Counted from the first letter of the stretch, positions 25,201 to 31,860 are shown. The stretch: 64,000 nt of DNA from Oncomelania hupensis (GCA_036898135.1 CM072511.1:163515564-163579563), one strand, 5' to 3'. Notes: generated from the letters alone by a model not told the origin. Numbers and translations are program-made.

Positions 25201-28200
25201 GAGGGCGAGGCCTCTTCCTCTTCGTTTGAGGAAGTCCCTCGGTTCCCTAGAGCTTCCGCTGTGGGCTCTTTTGTTGAGTTCGTCTTCTTCGACCGGTGTT
25301 CCCGGGAAGTTCCTCTCCCGGTCGTTTCTTCCGAGGTTTTCGCTCCCGGTTTCCCAGGATGATCTCGCTCTTTGAGGGGCCTCAAGCCTTTACCTCCTTC
25401 GTCGATCCCTGTTCCAGTCGGGGGTCTGGCACGGATAGAGGTGGCTATTGTTAGGTCCCTTGAGTATATTTCTCTCGCTGACGCGCTGTCTGCTGCGCTG
25501 TCTTCTGCTTTGCCTTCTGGGCATATATTCTACGTCGAGGGTTCGTTGATTTCGGTGAGGTCCTTGTTGCAAGAGGGCCCGGGTAGCTCAGTTGGTAAGA
25601 GCGTCTTGCTTGTACCCGGAAGGTCGCTGGTTCGAATCCCGGGTTGGTCAACGTGTGATCATATTATTTTCCCCTTTACCAACAACTGGCCCGCTGGTGT
25701 CAGTATAAATCGGTCCAGTAGTCACCTTTATGCGAAAGTGTCGTGTGACTATAATCTACAAACAACAACAACATCATTCGCGTAATCTGCGATACTAAGT
25801 CGTTATCATTGAGCGGGCCTATCGGACACGCCTGTCGGTCTTTATCGAGTGTAAGCGACTGGACATATAGGACTATCTAAGTAGGTCCTGAGATTTCATT
25901 GTGGGCAGATCCATTTCAGTGTTTAATTCACAGAAAACCTCTCATTCTGGCTCTCTGTACCTCCATCGTTCGGGTTGCGAATCGCAGGCTTTTGCCTACG
26001 TCAACCTGCTTCTTGCGCGTCGCGACGCTTTTCTTCAGTCAGCGTCTCCGTTGCCTCCGCTCTTGTCCTCTTCGCTTCGGGTGGGACCCTTGGTGCCCGA
26101 CTCTCTGTTTGGTCCTTACGTTCGCTCAGCTGTTCGTGAGGAGTCGGAGCGGTCCCACTCAGATGGTTTCGCCTTCTGGGCTCGGGACTCTCCTTTGGCC
26201 CCGTCTTTCTTTCCTGACGGTTGGCGAGGTCGCTCGGTCCGTGTTCCCTCTCCTCGGGGTGGGCAGTGTGGTACTTCCTCTTCCCGTCGCAGGGTTGAGG
26301 TACGCCGTAGGCGTTTACGCAGTGGCGCGTTTTTCTCTATCCCTGCCTGTCCACCCCTAGGTGCTCTTCCCCTCCGGGCTGGTGGCTTGGCTCGTCAGTT
26401 TCTTGCTGGGTCATAGCCCTTTTCCAGAAGGGCGCTATAGAGGGGGTCCTTTGCCCTCACTCCCGGGGTTTTACGGCCGCCTTTTCGTTGTTCCCCGTAG
26501 GCTTCCGGCGGTTGGCGCCCGGTGTCGATTTTTCTGACGCCTATTTCCATGTGTCTGTTCATCCTCTTCACAGGCGTTGGATGCGTTTTCGTCTGGAGGG
26601 ATGGGGTTTTTCTTTCGAGGCCCTTTGATTTGTCTCTCAGTCCTTGGGTTTTAACAAGGATTGTTAAAAAAAAAAAAAAAAAAAAATTAGAACTCGCTGC
26701 CGTAGTCCTCGGACTCGGGGTGCGGTTCTCTGCTTATCTTGTTGACTGGTTGGTCAAGGCTAGTTCTCACGATCTCTGTCTGGTGCACATCAGGCTCGTT
26801 CTCCTTTGGACTCGGCGCTTGGGGTTCTCTGTGAGCCCTCTCGAGTCTGAGTTGTCTCCATCTCAGGGTTTCAACTACCTGGGAATGTCGTTCGACACTC
26901 GCGATTGGTCGGTCTGCCCTTTGGCTCGTCGGGTGCAGAAGCTTCAGTCCCTTCTGCTACTTTTGGAGAGTCAGGTTCTCGTTTCAGCCAGATGTCTGGG
27001 CGTCTTTGGTCGGTTGGGGTGCGCTTACGGGCAGCCTTTCAGCTCTCGGGTTTTGGTCTCAGGACCAGCTGTCTTGGCATTTTCGTCGCCTGGAGATGGA
27101 AACCGTTTGCCTGGCTCTTCATCGTTTTCTTCCCTCCCTGCCTCGGTGCCTTTTGCTCCTTCGCTCCGTCAGTTCCTCTGTGGTTTCTCTCTTCTACCAC
27201 TCCGGGGTTACCCATTCCCCTGCTCTCTCCATGATGGTGGAGAGCCTCCTTTTGTGGTTAGCTGATTTCGGTTATACGCTTGTGGCCAAGCATGTCTGCG
27301 GCTCTGTCATTGTCTTAGCCGCTCTTCTGGGTCGCCCTCATTGTGTGGTCCACACGGATTGGACGCTGTCCCACTCTGTTCTTTATCCAGTTTGGGCGGA
27401 GTGGTTTAATCCACTGATCGATCTTTTTGCCACTTGTTACTCTTCCAGGCTACCCCTGTTTGTGTCGCCGGTCACAGATTGTCTGGCTGGGGCGGTTGTC
27501 GCGTTGTCCATTTCTTGGGAGGGGTTGGAGACTTATGCCTGCCCGCCATTCCCCCTCCTTCCGCGGGTTCTCAGGAAGGCTGGGGAGGAGTCCCCTTCTC
27601 TCTTTCTCGTGGCTCCCTTTTGGCCAGCTCAGCCCTGGTTCCCCGATCGCCTTCGTCTTTCCCAGGGGCTGTGCTTCCTCTAGCTCTCGGGGCGCTTTCG
27701 CTTCTGCGGCCTCCATCCGGGATTCCACACGGCATTCCAAGCGTTCTCCGTCTTCACGCTTGGCTGTTGTCCGGCCTTCGTTAGGGGCTTCTGGGCTTCA
27801 GGAGACCCCGGCCGGTTCCAGCTTGCTTCCTGCTTCTGTCCTGCCATTCTCGGGAGGATGGCTTCTTGGAGTCGGTTCTGTGGTCTTAGCCCTGCAGTCC
27901 CGGTCCTCTTTCCCAGCCTGTTCACGGTAAGATTGTTTCAGATAAAGTTGCTTCCCTCCGTCCTTTTCGTGCTAATCTGCACTTGTTGAGTCATGGTACA
28001 GTATGTGTAATTAATATTAAAATTTTCTCTCTAAATTTATTATTAATAAGCATACTTACCATGACTCAATTTAATATCCCTCCCACCTCCCCGCAGTTCC
28101 AAATAAGGAATGAGGTGTGCTGTCCTTTGCCGTGAGCGCTTAGACGCGTATTGTAGCACGTGGGACACGGGACGGTTTGGTGCAAGGGAAGCAACTCTAT

Positions 28201-30934
28201 GTTTGATTTGATTTTGCCAGCTTCCGCTAAAAGGGCACTATCACCTAGCAACGCCAAAACATTGCACTTGTTGAGTCATGGTAAGTATGCTTATTAATAA
28301 TAAATTTAGAGAGAAAATTTTAATTTAGTGTTAGATGAAATTGAAGAGCTGAAGTCAAAGAAGAAACGATTGGAACTGTGTGCAAAAGCCCTGCTTAAAT
28401 CTGCAAATGAGTTTGCAGATAGGGCAGAGCAGAGTGAGAGCCTATCACTTCTGTCCAAGGCCAATGCTTTGCGCAGGTCAGCGACAAAAAAAGAGGCAGA
28501 AGCCATTACTCTAGAGTGCCAAATTGACCAGAAGCTCAAAGAAATAAAACAGTAATTGTGAATTGTGTGTTCATTCTCAGGAAAGTTGAAATTAAACACA
28601 TGAAAAAATGCAGGGCATATTTGTTTATTAAAATCATATGGACTGTCAGTATCACAGATCATGGGCTGTCTTGTATTTTGTAAGTACAGGTCTAACAATT
28701 CCTTTTTTTATACCGGTGTTTTTATGTGATAAGTATTCTATATAGAATTGTTCGTTTCTTGTGTGTGTAAGATGGTCTTGAAAATGTTTAGGAAGCCATG
28801 GAAAAAGTCTGGAAAAAGTATGGAATTTTGTTTTCCCAAACTTGTGGGAACCCTGTTGTGAATGAGGAGGGCTTCGGTTTTGTCGTCATTAAGCTTAAGC
28901 TTGTTGCGTGTCATCCATGACTTAATGTCTGTGATGCAGTTCTCCAAAGTCTGAACAGTGGAATTAATGAGAGAGGGGGCTGTGGATTTATAAAGTTGTG
29001 TGTCGTCTGCAAATGACTGACTCTCAACAGCATGCTTTCTAAGCAGAAGAAGCAGTGGCTTGGTGTACAGAGTGAATAACACCGGCCCTAAAACGGAACC
29101 CTGAGGCACGCCGCACACCAAGTCTGCTGTGCTGGAGAAACAGCCATCGACAGTGACTGCTTGTGATCTGTCGGAAAGATATGAGTGGAACCAAGCCAGG
29201 ACCGAGCCGGAGATTCCAAAGTAGTGTTGAATAGTGTTAAAGAGAATGTGGTGGTCGACTGTGTCAAAAGCGGCTGAGAGGTATAGCAATATGAGTCTGT
29301 GTACTCAACCAAATCTGTGCGAGATAAGTCCTAAATAGTTCCAAAATTATTCCTTTGTTTTTTCATTGGCGGTCTGTCTGTCCGGCATCCGCTGTCCATC
29401 TGTGCAAAGCTTGCAAGTGAATTAATATCTCAGAACATATTTCATCTATCATAACCACACATGGTAAGATGGTGTATATCCACAAGACCTCATAAACGAT
29501 CAGTGAATGAATGACTTCACATTAAGGTCAAGGCCACAGAATCAAAATAATGTTTTAAAAAAAGAAAAATTTTCACAAAATGTCACTTTTTTCCTAAGTT
29601 ATTAGTACTTTGATGCATGAGACACACATACTATGCAAATGTGGTCAACCTCACTCCAAGGTCAGGGTCACTGGAGCTGTCTGAAGTTGGTTAGTTTAGG
29701 TACTTTGAAGTGATCTTGGCCCTAAACTAGGATAGAGATAACGTCTAAACTTGTATTTAGAGATGATAGGTTGATCTTTCATAAAAGTTCCAATATTACG
29801 TTGATCTTAAAGATCAAGGTTACTTTAGTCTTTGAAGAAAAATCTTTGTAAAAATAGAAATTGTATAGTGTAATGGCTGTATACTTAGCCCATAGTCATC
29901 AACAATGAGCACAAGAGGTCACATGAAGGGCACGTGAAGGCCAAGGTCATCCAAAGGTCATTGAAGTTCAAGGTCACTGTTTTTGTTGGGTTTTTTGGGT
30001 GGAGGGATGGTGCATAATATAACTTTTGCTTTATATTTTTTTATTTTTTCAATCATACATAAGTGTATTTGGAGCTGGAGGTCAAGGTCATTTGTAGGTC
30101 AATAACATAAAAAGATCAAAGACGGTATTTGCATTATAATCCACCGTTTCATTGTGGTTTTTATCTTCTGGGCTCTCATTTTGATGTTAAATTTTGCAAG
30201 TGCATAGTGAGCATGTTCATAGAGAGCATGTGAGTCATGTAGACTTTGCCTGTCTCATTATGGTTGTAGTTGGTCTTTGAATTGTTAGTGTGGCCCTGCG
30301 TGACAATGAGTGTCTGCTCTAAAATCACACTTACCCCAACAGACGGTAAAATAAGATGTTGACTTCATCATGAACAATAGTTGCTGAAATATATTTTTGT
30401 TTGTGTAATTATTTATTTATTACTTTTATATAGCGCTTTTCCAGCTCAAGAGCCGCTCAAGGCGCTGGTCGATACAGGATCTAACTCAAGCCGCCCACTT
30501 GTAGCTTTTGGGCGCGTAGTCTTACGCCCAGACAACTTAGCACAATCCTGGGCGCCCATGGGGGAGTGGGGGGAGGGAAAGGGACCTAGTGCATGCTGGG
30601 TGTATTTGTGTAGCCGGTGCTCACCCGTCTTGGACATGGGCGTCAGGATCTTTAAAGTCCATGCGATGGAATGTGTGTATGCACAGACTAGACCTGGGTT
30701 GATGCTGTCATCCCAAGAAGTAATGAATGCCATCATAAAGAACTAGGGACATGGCTCCTATCCATTCATTTTGCTTTTCTTTTGTTGCAGTTGTCAAACC
30801 TGATGATGACAATGCCAGGGGTGTTCACAAATTCTCAGATCCTGCGCATTTGTGACCTTTCCACCTTGCCGGGTCGCAAGCAGGTCGCAAAGGCCATCTG
30901 CAACAATTCTCTGTTCATGGACAACAATGTCTAA
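3214..30934 (+). CDS. MED24: Mediator complex subunit 24, C-terminal 562 residues (12 exons)
   Basis: Spliced CDS: 3214-3356, 4433-4553, 4999-5168, 6204-6303, 6882-7048, 7852-8092, 8540-8774, 12409-12461, 13212-13305, 15709-15783, 18206-18351, 30791-30934. The sum is 1689 nt (563 codons including TAA). All introns are GT-AG and all phases agree. MED24 (TRAP100) is a tail-module subunit of nuclear Mediator that links activators to RNA polymerase II. Recognisable family blocks are [14 protein letters not shown], an RWHEVC block, [10 protein letters not shown], a charged RRSRKRSR patch, and the C-terminal block [10 protein letters not shown] then [16 protein letters not shown]. The vertebrate protein is about 990 residues, so the N-terminal part lies left of the window. 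The helical-repeat fold has no catalytic residues to check. The last intron is 12.4 kb of transposons. Family assignment is by recalled similarity. Confidence 0.93.
3886..4150 (+). repeat. Dispersed repeat (AGCGCTT family), longer copy
   Basis: Plus-orientation copy of the family seen reversed at 11722-12045 and 30424-30725. It includes CATCCCATCGCAGGGACTT, AAGATCCTGAAGCTCATGTC, ACACCCAGCAAGCACTAGG and GCCTTGAGCAGCT. It ends in an A-rich run (about 4121-4165). Confidence 0.7.
4190..4425 (+). repeat. 3' part of tRNA-derived SINE (family of 52103-52477)
   Basis: Closely matches the 3' two-thirds of the SINE at 52103-52477: a CCGTCTTCTAATAGCGATCT block, a GTGTGTGAG...GTGGAT block, GATCGCCGC and TTGAGCCTG, then GGGGAAAGGCGCG and a short ATT tail. 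The tRNA-like head is missing, so it is 5' truncated. Confidence 0.8.
4433..4553 (+). CDS. MED24: MED24 exon, residues 48-88
   Basis: Acceptor AAATGCAG, donor GAG|GTTAGA; starts by completing a split AGG codon and ends in phase 0. It contains [19 protein letters not shown], one of the best-conserved MED24 blocks. Confidence 0.92.
4999..5168 (+). CDS. MED24: MED24 exon, residues 89-144
   Basis: Acceptor GTGCTTAG, donor ACCAG|GTTAGT. It encodes [18 protein letters not shown] and [17 protein letters not shown]. The donor is followed directly by a long TAA/ATT microsatellite. Confidence 0.92.
5178..5575. repeat. TAA/ATT microsatellite, compound
   Basis: AATAAT and ATTATT runs with short interruptions, purest at about 5262-5330. 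Poly-isoleucine or poly-asparagine frames here are artefacts. Confidence 0.9.
5884..5974. repeat. (GA)n microsatellite
   Basis: About 90 bp of nearly pure GA dinucleotide in a MED24 intron. Frames of alternating Arg-Glu (plus) or Ser-Leu (minus) are artefacts. Confidence 0.95.
6204..6303 (+). CDS. MED24: MED24 exon, residues 145-178
   Basis: Acceptor TCTGGCAG, donor AAG|GTACAC. It encodes [19 protein letters not shown] and [14 protein letters not shown], the conserved W-H-E-x-C block of MED24. A T-rich tract (6308-6487) follows in the intron. Confidence 0.93.
6882..7048 (+). CDS. MED24: MED24 exon, residues 179-233
   Basis: Acceptor CACCTCAG, donor AAAG|GTAAAG. It encodes [18 protein letters not shown], then [17 protein letters not shown], a strong MED24 signature (C-L-S-V and R-E-K-x-L). 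Confidence 0.94.
7049..7851 (+). other. MED24: MED24 intron without recognisable elements
   Basis: 803 bp of AT-rich intron with a C-run and CAA/CA simple sequence near 7648-7708. I see no coding signal or transposon end. Confidence 0.7.
7852..8092 (+). CDS. MED24: MED24 exon, residues 234-314
   Basis: Acceptor ACATTCCAG, donor ATG|GTGAGT. It encodes [38 protein letters not shown] and [16 protein letters not shown]. The last block matches the family's G-x-x-W-F-C motif. A diverged copy of this exon's 3' end and donor lies 101 bp downstream (8140-8202). Confidence 0.94.
8140..8202 (+). pseudogene. Duplicated 3' end of the preceding MED24 exon, with donor
   Basis: Aligns without gaps to 8039-8101, with 48 of 63 positions identical. 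In the matching frame it reads [14 protein letters not shown] against [14 protein letters not shown] of the true exon, and the copied donor is ATG|GTGGGT. Used as a separate exon from the nearest AG (8139-8140) it would be 53 nt and shift the frame. It is most likely a decayed local duplication. Confidence 0.75.
8540..8774 (+). CDS. MED24: MED24 exon, residues 315-392
   Basis: Acceptor TTTTTTCAG, donor AAAG|GTAAGT. It encodes [20 protein letters not shown] and [20 protein letters not shown], matching the D-P-x-G-x-x-L-A-K-L block of MED24. Confidence 0.94.
10180..10249. repeat. (TC)n microsatellite
   Basis: Seventy bases of TC/CTC with a few A interruptions, preceded by CAT repeats. Confidence 0.95.
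10985..11452. repeat. G-rich minisatellite (GGAGGGCTGAAGGGGAA)
   Basis: Roughly 17-bp units in several length variants, almost all purine on the + strand with many GGGG/GGAGGG runs. Minus-strand frames give proline/serine/phenylalanine repeats of no likely meaning. The sequence could form G-quadruplex or triplex structures. Confidence 0.9.
11722..12045 (-). repeat. Dispersed repeat (AGCGCTT family), reversed
   Basis: The + strand reads GAGCACTTTTCCAGCTC, GCTGCTCAAGGCGCTGGCC and ATCTTTAAAGTCCATGCGAT. It closely parallels 30424-30725 and is the reverse of 3886-4150. Length is about 320 bp; terminal repeats are not evident. Confidence 0.75.
12409..12461 (+). CDS. MED24: MED24 microexon, residues 393-410
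   Basis: 53 nt between TGTTTCAG and GAG|GTTAGT. It encodes [18 protein letters not shown], the basic patch that in other MED24 proteins lies between the LAKL block and the SKL block. It is too short for standard gene finding and supported mainly by phase (phase 1 in, phase 0 out) and context. Confidence 0.85.
12715..13140. repeat. Old dispersed repeat with CCTTGACC and GGTCAAAATCC motifs
   Basis: Contains ACCTTGACC, TGGTTCAGCCGTT, and AATGTTCCTACAAAGTATGG followed by TCAAAATCCGTTCAGTGG. Related pieces occur near 13620-14000, 14655-14765, 48535-48755 and 60555-60625. It behaves like an ancient, degraded, high-copy element with no coding frame. Confidence 0.6.
13212..13305 (+). CDS. MED24: MED24 exon, residues 411-441, with tandem donors
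   Basis: Acceptor CTTTGCAG; donor ATCG|GTGAGT at 13306. It encodes [15 protein letters not shown], matching the D-D-V-x-P-S-K-L block of MED24. A second donor, TTG|GTGAGT, lies exactly 18 nt downstream (13324) in a duplicated 17-mer. Using it would add six residues (GEYFNI) in frame without a stop. Confidence 0.9.
14078..14655 (+). repeat. Two related LINE-like 3' ends with (TGTAT)n tails
   Basis: Two homologous segments (about 14078-14360 and 14385-14655). Each starts near GAAACTATTATCTGTGATAT, includes GCTGCCNTTGTAATTG and ends with AGTTTGAGATGAATAAAGTT or its variant, then a TGTAT-type repeat. A shorter third end is at 47740-47821. They look like non-LTR element 3' ends with a simple-repeat tail. 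Confidence 0.6.
14990..15288 (-). mobile_element. tRNA-derived SINE, minus strand
   Basis: Read on the minus strand, the head has an A-box-like TAGCCCAGTGGTCTAAGG (about 15255-15273) and a B-box-like GGGGTCGATCC (about 15192-15202), followed by a body and a GAGGCGGCTCAGAAT block. The two polymerase III promoter elements are about 60 bp apart on that strand. There is no evidence of an intact tRNA fold. Confidence 0.6.
15709..15783 (+). CDS. MED24: MED24 exon, residues 442-466
   Basis: Acceptor CTCCCACAG, donor CTCA|GTAAGT; phase 1 in and phase 1 out. It encodes [19 protein letters not shown] then PMNKAL, aligning with the R-D-P-L-N-R-x-L block of vertebrate MED24. Confidence 0.9.
16127..17045 (-). 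mobile_element. RTE-like LINE 3' end, minus, interrupted
   Basis: The left end has the (TATCC)n tail (16127-16148). The body matches 53931-54530 and 38716-39107: GTAACTCGGAGGTCG, CGCTCAGTGTCAAACCAGTC, CTTTGCAAGACCTGATGATC, CATCTCCATGCTTTGTATTC. It is split by a + strand LINE end at about 16465-16735. Decayed and non-coding. Confidence 0.75.
16465..16735 (+). mobile_element. CR1/L2-like LINE 3' end inserted in RTE-like LINE
   Basis: Starts where the host LINE is broken after GTCGTTGGTGA and ends in an ATT repeat just before CTGGGTATAGGAAATGCC, where host homology resumes (compare 38925-38950). It encodes the typical LINE carboxyl end [16 protein letters not shown] followed by stop, a 3' UTR with AGGCGCCTTACAAATG, and an (ATT)n tail. 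Confidence 0.7.
17971..18082 (-). mobile_element. RTE-like LINE fragment
   Basis: CACCTCTTTTTCGGTCTCCC through CAGGATGGTCTTTGCAAGAC matches 16275-16345, followed by a short ATT run. It is an isolated fragment of the same minus-strand LINE family. Confidence 0.6.
18206..18351 (+). CDS. MED24: MED24 exon, residues 467-515
   Basis: Acceptor ACATTTCAG, donor AAAATG|GTACGG. It encodes [19 protein letters not shown] and [13 protein letters not shown], aligning with the N-L-F-L-L-I-S and L-Q-F-M-P blocks. The next intron is 12.4 kb. Confidence 0.94.
18517..19629 (+). mobile_element. hAT-like transposon copy 1 of an inverted pair
   Basis: 1113 bp bounded by CAGAGGTGCCTAC and its inverse GTAGGCACCTCTG. 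It is flanked by TTGTTGTTG on both sides (18508-18516 and 19630-19638), a repeat-rich target duplication. Near the left end an ATG (18759) opens 41 codons ([16 protein letters not shown]...), and a broken frame continues with [11 protein letters not shown]. This resembles the start of a BED-finger hAT transposase. The rest of the transposase is absent, so it is a non-autonomous derivative. Confidence 0.8.
19630..19905. other. Spacer between inverted hAT-like copies
   Basis: 276 bp: TTG/TG repeats, then T-rich DNA with repeated TTTTCTTGTTTTCTG and TTTCTGTTTACA motifs. No gene. Confidence 0.7.
19906..21030 (-). mobile_element. hAT-like transposon copy 2, inverted relative to copy 1
   Basis: 1125 bp with the same terminal motif (CAGAGGTGCCTAC at left, GGTCGGCACCTCTG at right). 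It is the reverse complement of copy 1 over essentially its whole length, with scattered substitutions. The transposase-start remnant lies on the minus strand near 20640-20775. No matching duplication is seen at 19905/21031 (TTGTATGC against TACGACTG). Confidence 0.8.
21425..22485 (-). mobile_element. CR1-like LINE, 3' part (RT C-terminus and 3' UTR)
   Basis: The minus-strand frame from 22485 down to about 21780 encodes the end of a non-LTR reverse transcriptase: [58 protein letters not shown], and a terminal [15 protein letters not shown] before the stop. The 3' UTR runs to an ATT tail at about 21425-21440. The frame appears open for over 230 codons. Its upstream half lies at 28856-29320, beyond a 6.4-kb insertion. 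The gene frame extends a few artefactual codons into the inserted transposon. Confidence 0.88.
22822..23241 (+). pseudogene. hAT-like transposase C-terminal fragment
   Basis: 139 codons containing [19 protein letters not shown], the S-x-x-E-R-x-F-S signature of the hAT dimerisation region, then [20 protein letters not shown] and a lysine/arginine-rich end. The catalytic N-terminal part is missing, and the frame stops just before the DIRS insertion point at 23253. The following coding piece is on the far side of the DIRS element (28328-28555). Confidence 0.75.
23934..24207. repeat. 137-bp tandem duplication in DIRS 5' region
   Basis: Two diverged units start at TATAAGTGGTCGCCCTA (23934 and 24071). 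Each carries a CCCGGCACGGCCGG-like block and CTTCTGTTTCCT then GCGGGATTCAG. Confidence 0.85.
24316..24810. repeat. About 115-bp GC-rich tandem repeat in DIRS
   Basis: Four good units and one diverged unit, recognised by CACTTCCGCTT near 24325, 24438, 24550 and 24665, and by GGGGGCTCTGGTTTCCGGTA. All three + frames run open across parts of it, which reflects low stop density in GC-rich repeats. Confidence 0.85.
25578..25775 (+). mobile_element. tRNA-derived SINE nested in DIRS
   Basis: The head GCCCGGGTAGCTCAGTTGG (A box) and GGTTCGAATCC (B box, about 25629-25639) look like a tRNA. The acceptor and T-stems do not pair properly, so this is a SINE head rather than a working tRNA gene. The body runs to a CAACAACAACA tail (about 25760-25775). 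It sits between two Gag-like pieces of the DIRS element. No clear target duplication was found. Confidence 0.75.
25899..26416 (+). pseudogene. DIRS Gag-like region
   Basis: An open frame of about 170 codons contains [20 protein letters not shown] and [15 protein letters not shown], similar in feel to the Gag end of DIRS elements (L-L-A-R-R-D-A). It ends at a stop before the RT region. Upstream DIRS coding remnants (about 25043-25200 and 25372-25570) are short and out of frame. Confidence 0.55.
26417..27700 (+). pseudogene. DIRS reverse transcriptase/RNase H, frameshifted
   Basis: Successive frames give GRLFVVP, then [18 protein letters not shown] (palm motif A region), [26 protein letters not shown] (motif C), [19 protein letters not shown], then RNase H-like [20 protein letters not shown] and [15 protein letters not shown] RTs normally have Y-L-D-D in motif C; here it reads Y-L-V-D. 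A 21-A run (26666-26686) and several frame changes show that it is dead. There seems to be a deletion between the VVP block and motif A. Confidence 0.8.
27978..28069. repeat. DIRS internal complementary region
   Basis: 27978-28015 is the reverse complement of the left outer end (from 23253). 28016-28069 is the reverse complement of the right outer end (to 28324). The junction reads AATTAAT|ATTAAAATT, so both termini can be defined to the base. Confidence 0.88.
28328..28555 (+). pseudogene. C-terminal coiled-coil piece of hAT-like transposase
   Basis: 75 codons: [20 protein letters not shown], then [20 protein letters not shown] and [11 protein letters not shown] before TAA. Strong heptad pattern. 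In related animal transposon proteins such a segment follows the V-E-R-G-F-S region, which fits its position beyond the DIRS insertion. Confidence 0.65.
28856..29320 (-). mobile_element. CR1-like LINE, RT palm region (5' truncated)
   Basis: The minus strand encodes [14 protein letters not shown] (motif A), [16 protein letters not shown] (motif B), SFADDTQLY (catalytic F-A-D-D, intact) and [15 protein letters not shown]. It continues at 22485 after the inserted transposon. The 5' part of the LINE, including any endonuclease, is missing at about 29300-29320. Confidence 0.88.
29395..30125. repeat. Old repeat DNA dense in AGGTCA half-sites
   Basis: Intron segment with about ten AGGTCA or TCAAGGTCA motifs in 700 bp, for example AAGGTCAGGGTCA (29658-29670) and GTTCAAGGTCACTG. 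Similar ACCTTGACC motifs occur in other ancient repeats of this window, so repeat origin is the simplest view. Confidence 0.5.
30424..30725 (-). repeat. Dispersed repeat (AGCGCTT family), reversed
   Basis: The + strand reads ATATAGCGCTTTTCCAGCTC, CGCTCAAGGCGCTGG and ATCTTTAAAGTCCATGCGAT, closely matching 11722-12045. It lies just upstream of the last MED24 exon. Confidence 0.78.
30791..30934 (+). CDS. MED24: MED24 last coding exon, residues 516-562 and stop
   Basis: Acceptor TTTGTTGCAG. It encodes [19 protein letters not shown], then [18 protein letters not shown], the conserved MED24 carboxyl end (L-P-L-G-R-Q-x-A-A-K-A-I in vertebrates), with an extra tail NSLFMDNNV before TAA. Confidence 0.95.
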   Translation: MSNLMMTMPGVFTNSQILRICDLSTLPGRKQVAKAICNNSLFMDNNV

Positions 30935-31860
30935 ATGAAAATCTGTCAGGTCACCTTATGCCATGCATAACGCTATATTCACAGATAATATTTAAGAGAG
31001 GGTTTGTTGAACCGTGCAAGTGGAACTTGACAAGCAATGAGGCTGGTACTTACCATCCACTTCTGTGCAATTGCAGACAAAACGGCCACATGTTCTTGCG
31101 ATGAGAGGTTTTGAACACTAAGAATAGCTGTGTGTCACAATCATTTCCCTTGTGGACAAACACCGACTAAGTGCACTGGAGTGTAATTTTGTGATTGCCG
31201 GCAGACACAGCACCCCTTTGGGATGACCCTATTTTACAGACAAAAGGCGATACACATTGATAAGGTGGCACCCACTGATTTTTTTTTTAAAAACTTCCAA
31301 GTTAAGGCTCAGCAAGACACACAAAGAATTGACATTCATATCATAAGATACAATCTATCTCCATTCCTTCAAATGTGAGTTGTTTGTGTTAACGTGAGTT
31401 GCTTGAAAATTAATTGTTTGTCAGTTGTCTTCACTATTATGAAACTTGACTTTGTTGGGACAAATGTTAGCCTCAGATTAGGCACAACATATTATAAGAC
31501 GCATGGATCAAATTCCTAGGAATAAAGTATCGCCTTTCGCTGCATTACGTACGGTAACTCTCCTGTGACAGAAGCAAATACATATTTGCCTTGATGTTGA
31601 GAAAGAGTGAATTAAAAAGTGTGTTGGTGTGGAGTACATTGAGAACTAACGTCTGTTGCTTTGTTCACAACTAGATGATGATGTTTTAAATACCAATCTC
31701 ACTGAAGCATGGTCAGTGCAGTAGAACTTGAACTTCTGCCTGTAGACAGTCTATTGTTGTTGATGTTGGACCAGTAACGATACTTTGGCGTGTGTGTGGT
31801 TCATATACCTTGAGCATGTTTGCAAATAGTATGTCTGTATAAATAAATGAATGTTCATCT
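30935..31860 (+). other. MED24: Putative MED24 3' UTR
   Basis: About 900 bp of AT-rich sequence without transposon features. It ends near AATAAA at 31842-31847, followed by a T/GT-rich stretch. The cleavage site is inferred. Confidence 0.6.
31842..31847 (+). terminator. Likely MED24 polyadenylation signal
   Basis: Canonical AATAAA within TAAATAAATGAATG, about 910 bp after the stop, with GTTCATCTTCTTTTTAGTTT downstream. Confidence 0.5.

Larger units (their letters stand above)
23253..28324 (+). mobile_element. DIRS-like tyrosine-recombinase retroelement, decayed
   Basis: 5072 bp with inverted terminal repeats (23253-23459 and 28094-28324). They share an almost identical block beginning ATGACTCAACAAGTGCAATG. 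An internal complementary region at 27978-28069 joins the reverse complements of both outer ends, the hallmark of DIRS circular intermediates. The internal part has Gag-like, reverse transcriptase and RNase H remnants with frameshifts. Only a trace of the region before the tyrosine recombinase remains (LHAWLLSG near 27755). No direct target duplication is seen, as expected for DIRS. Confidence 0.88.
22486..28855 (+). mobile_element. hAT-like DNA transposon inserted in the CR1-like LINE
   Basis: The ends are CAGGGTTC (22486) and GAACCCTG (28855), with subterminal TGGAAAA-rich repeats at both sides. TTGTGA flanks both ends (22480-22485 and 28856-28861), a 6-bp target duplication, and the LINE frame reads on once one copy is counted. 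Classical hAT elements make 8 bp, so the exact subgroup is open. Without the DIRS insertion (23253-28324) the element is about 1.3 kb. It keeps the C-terminal end of a transposase in two pieces (22822-23241 and 28328-28555). Confidence 0.8.

Noticed and set aside
25577..25650. A functional tRNA gene
   Set aside because: A and B boxes are good but acceptor, anticodon and T-stem pairings fail at several positions, and it continues into a body and CAA tail, so it is a SINE head.
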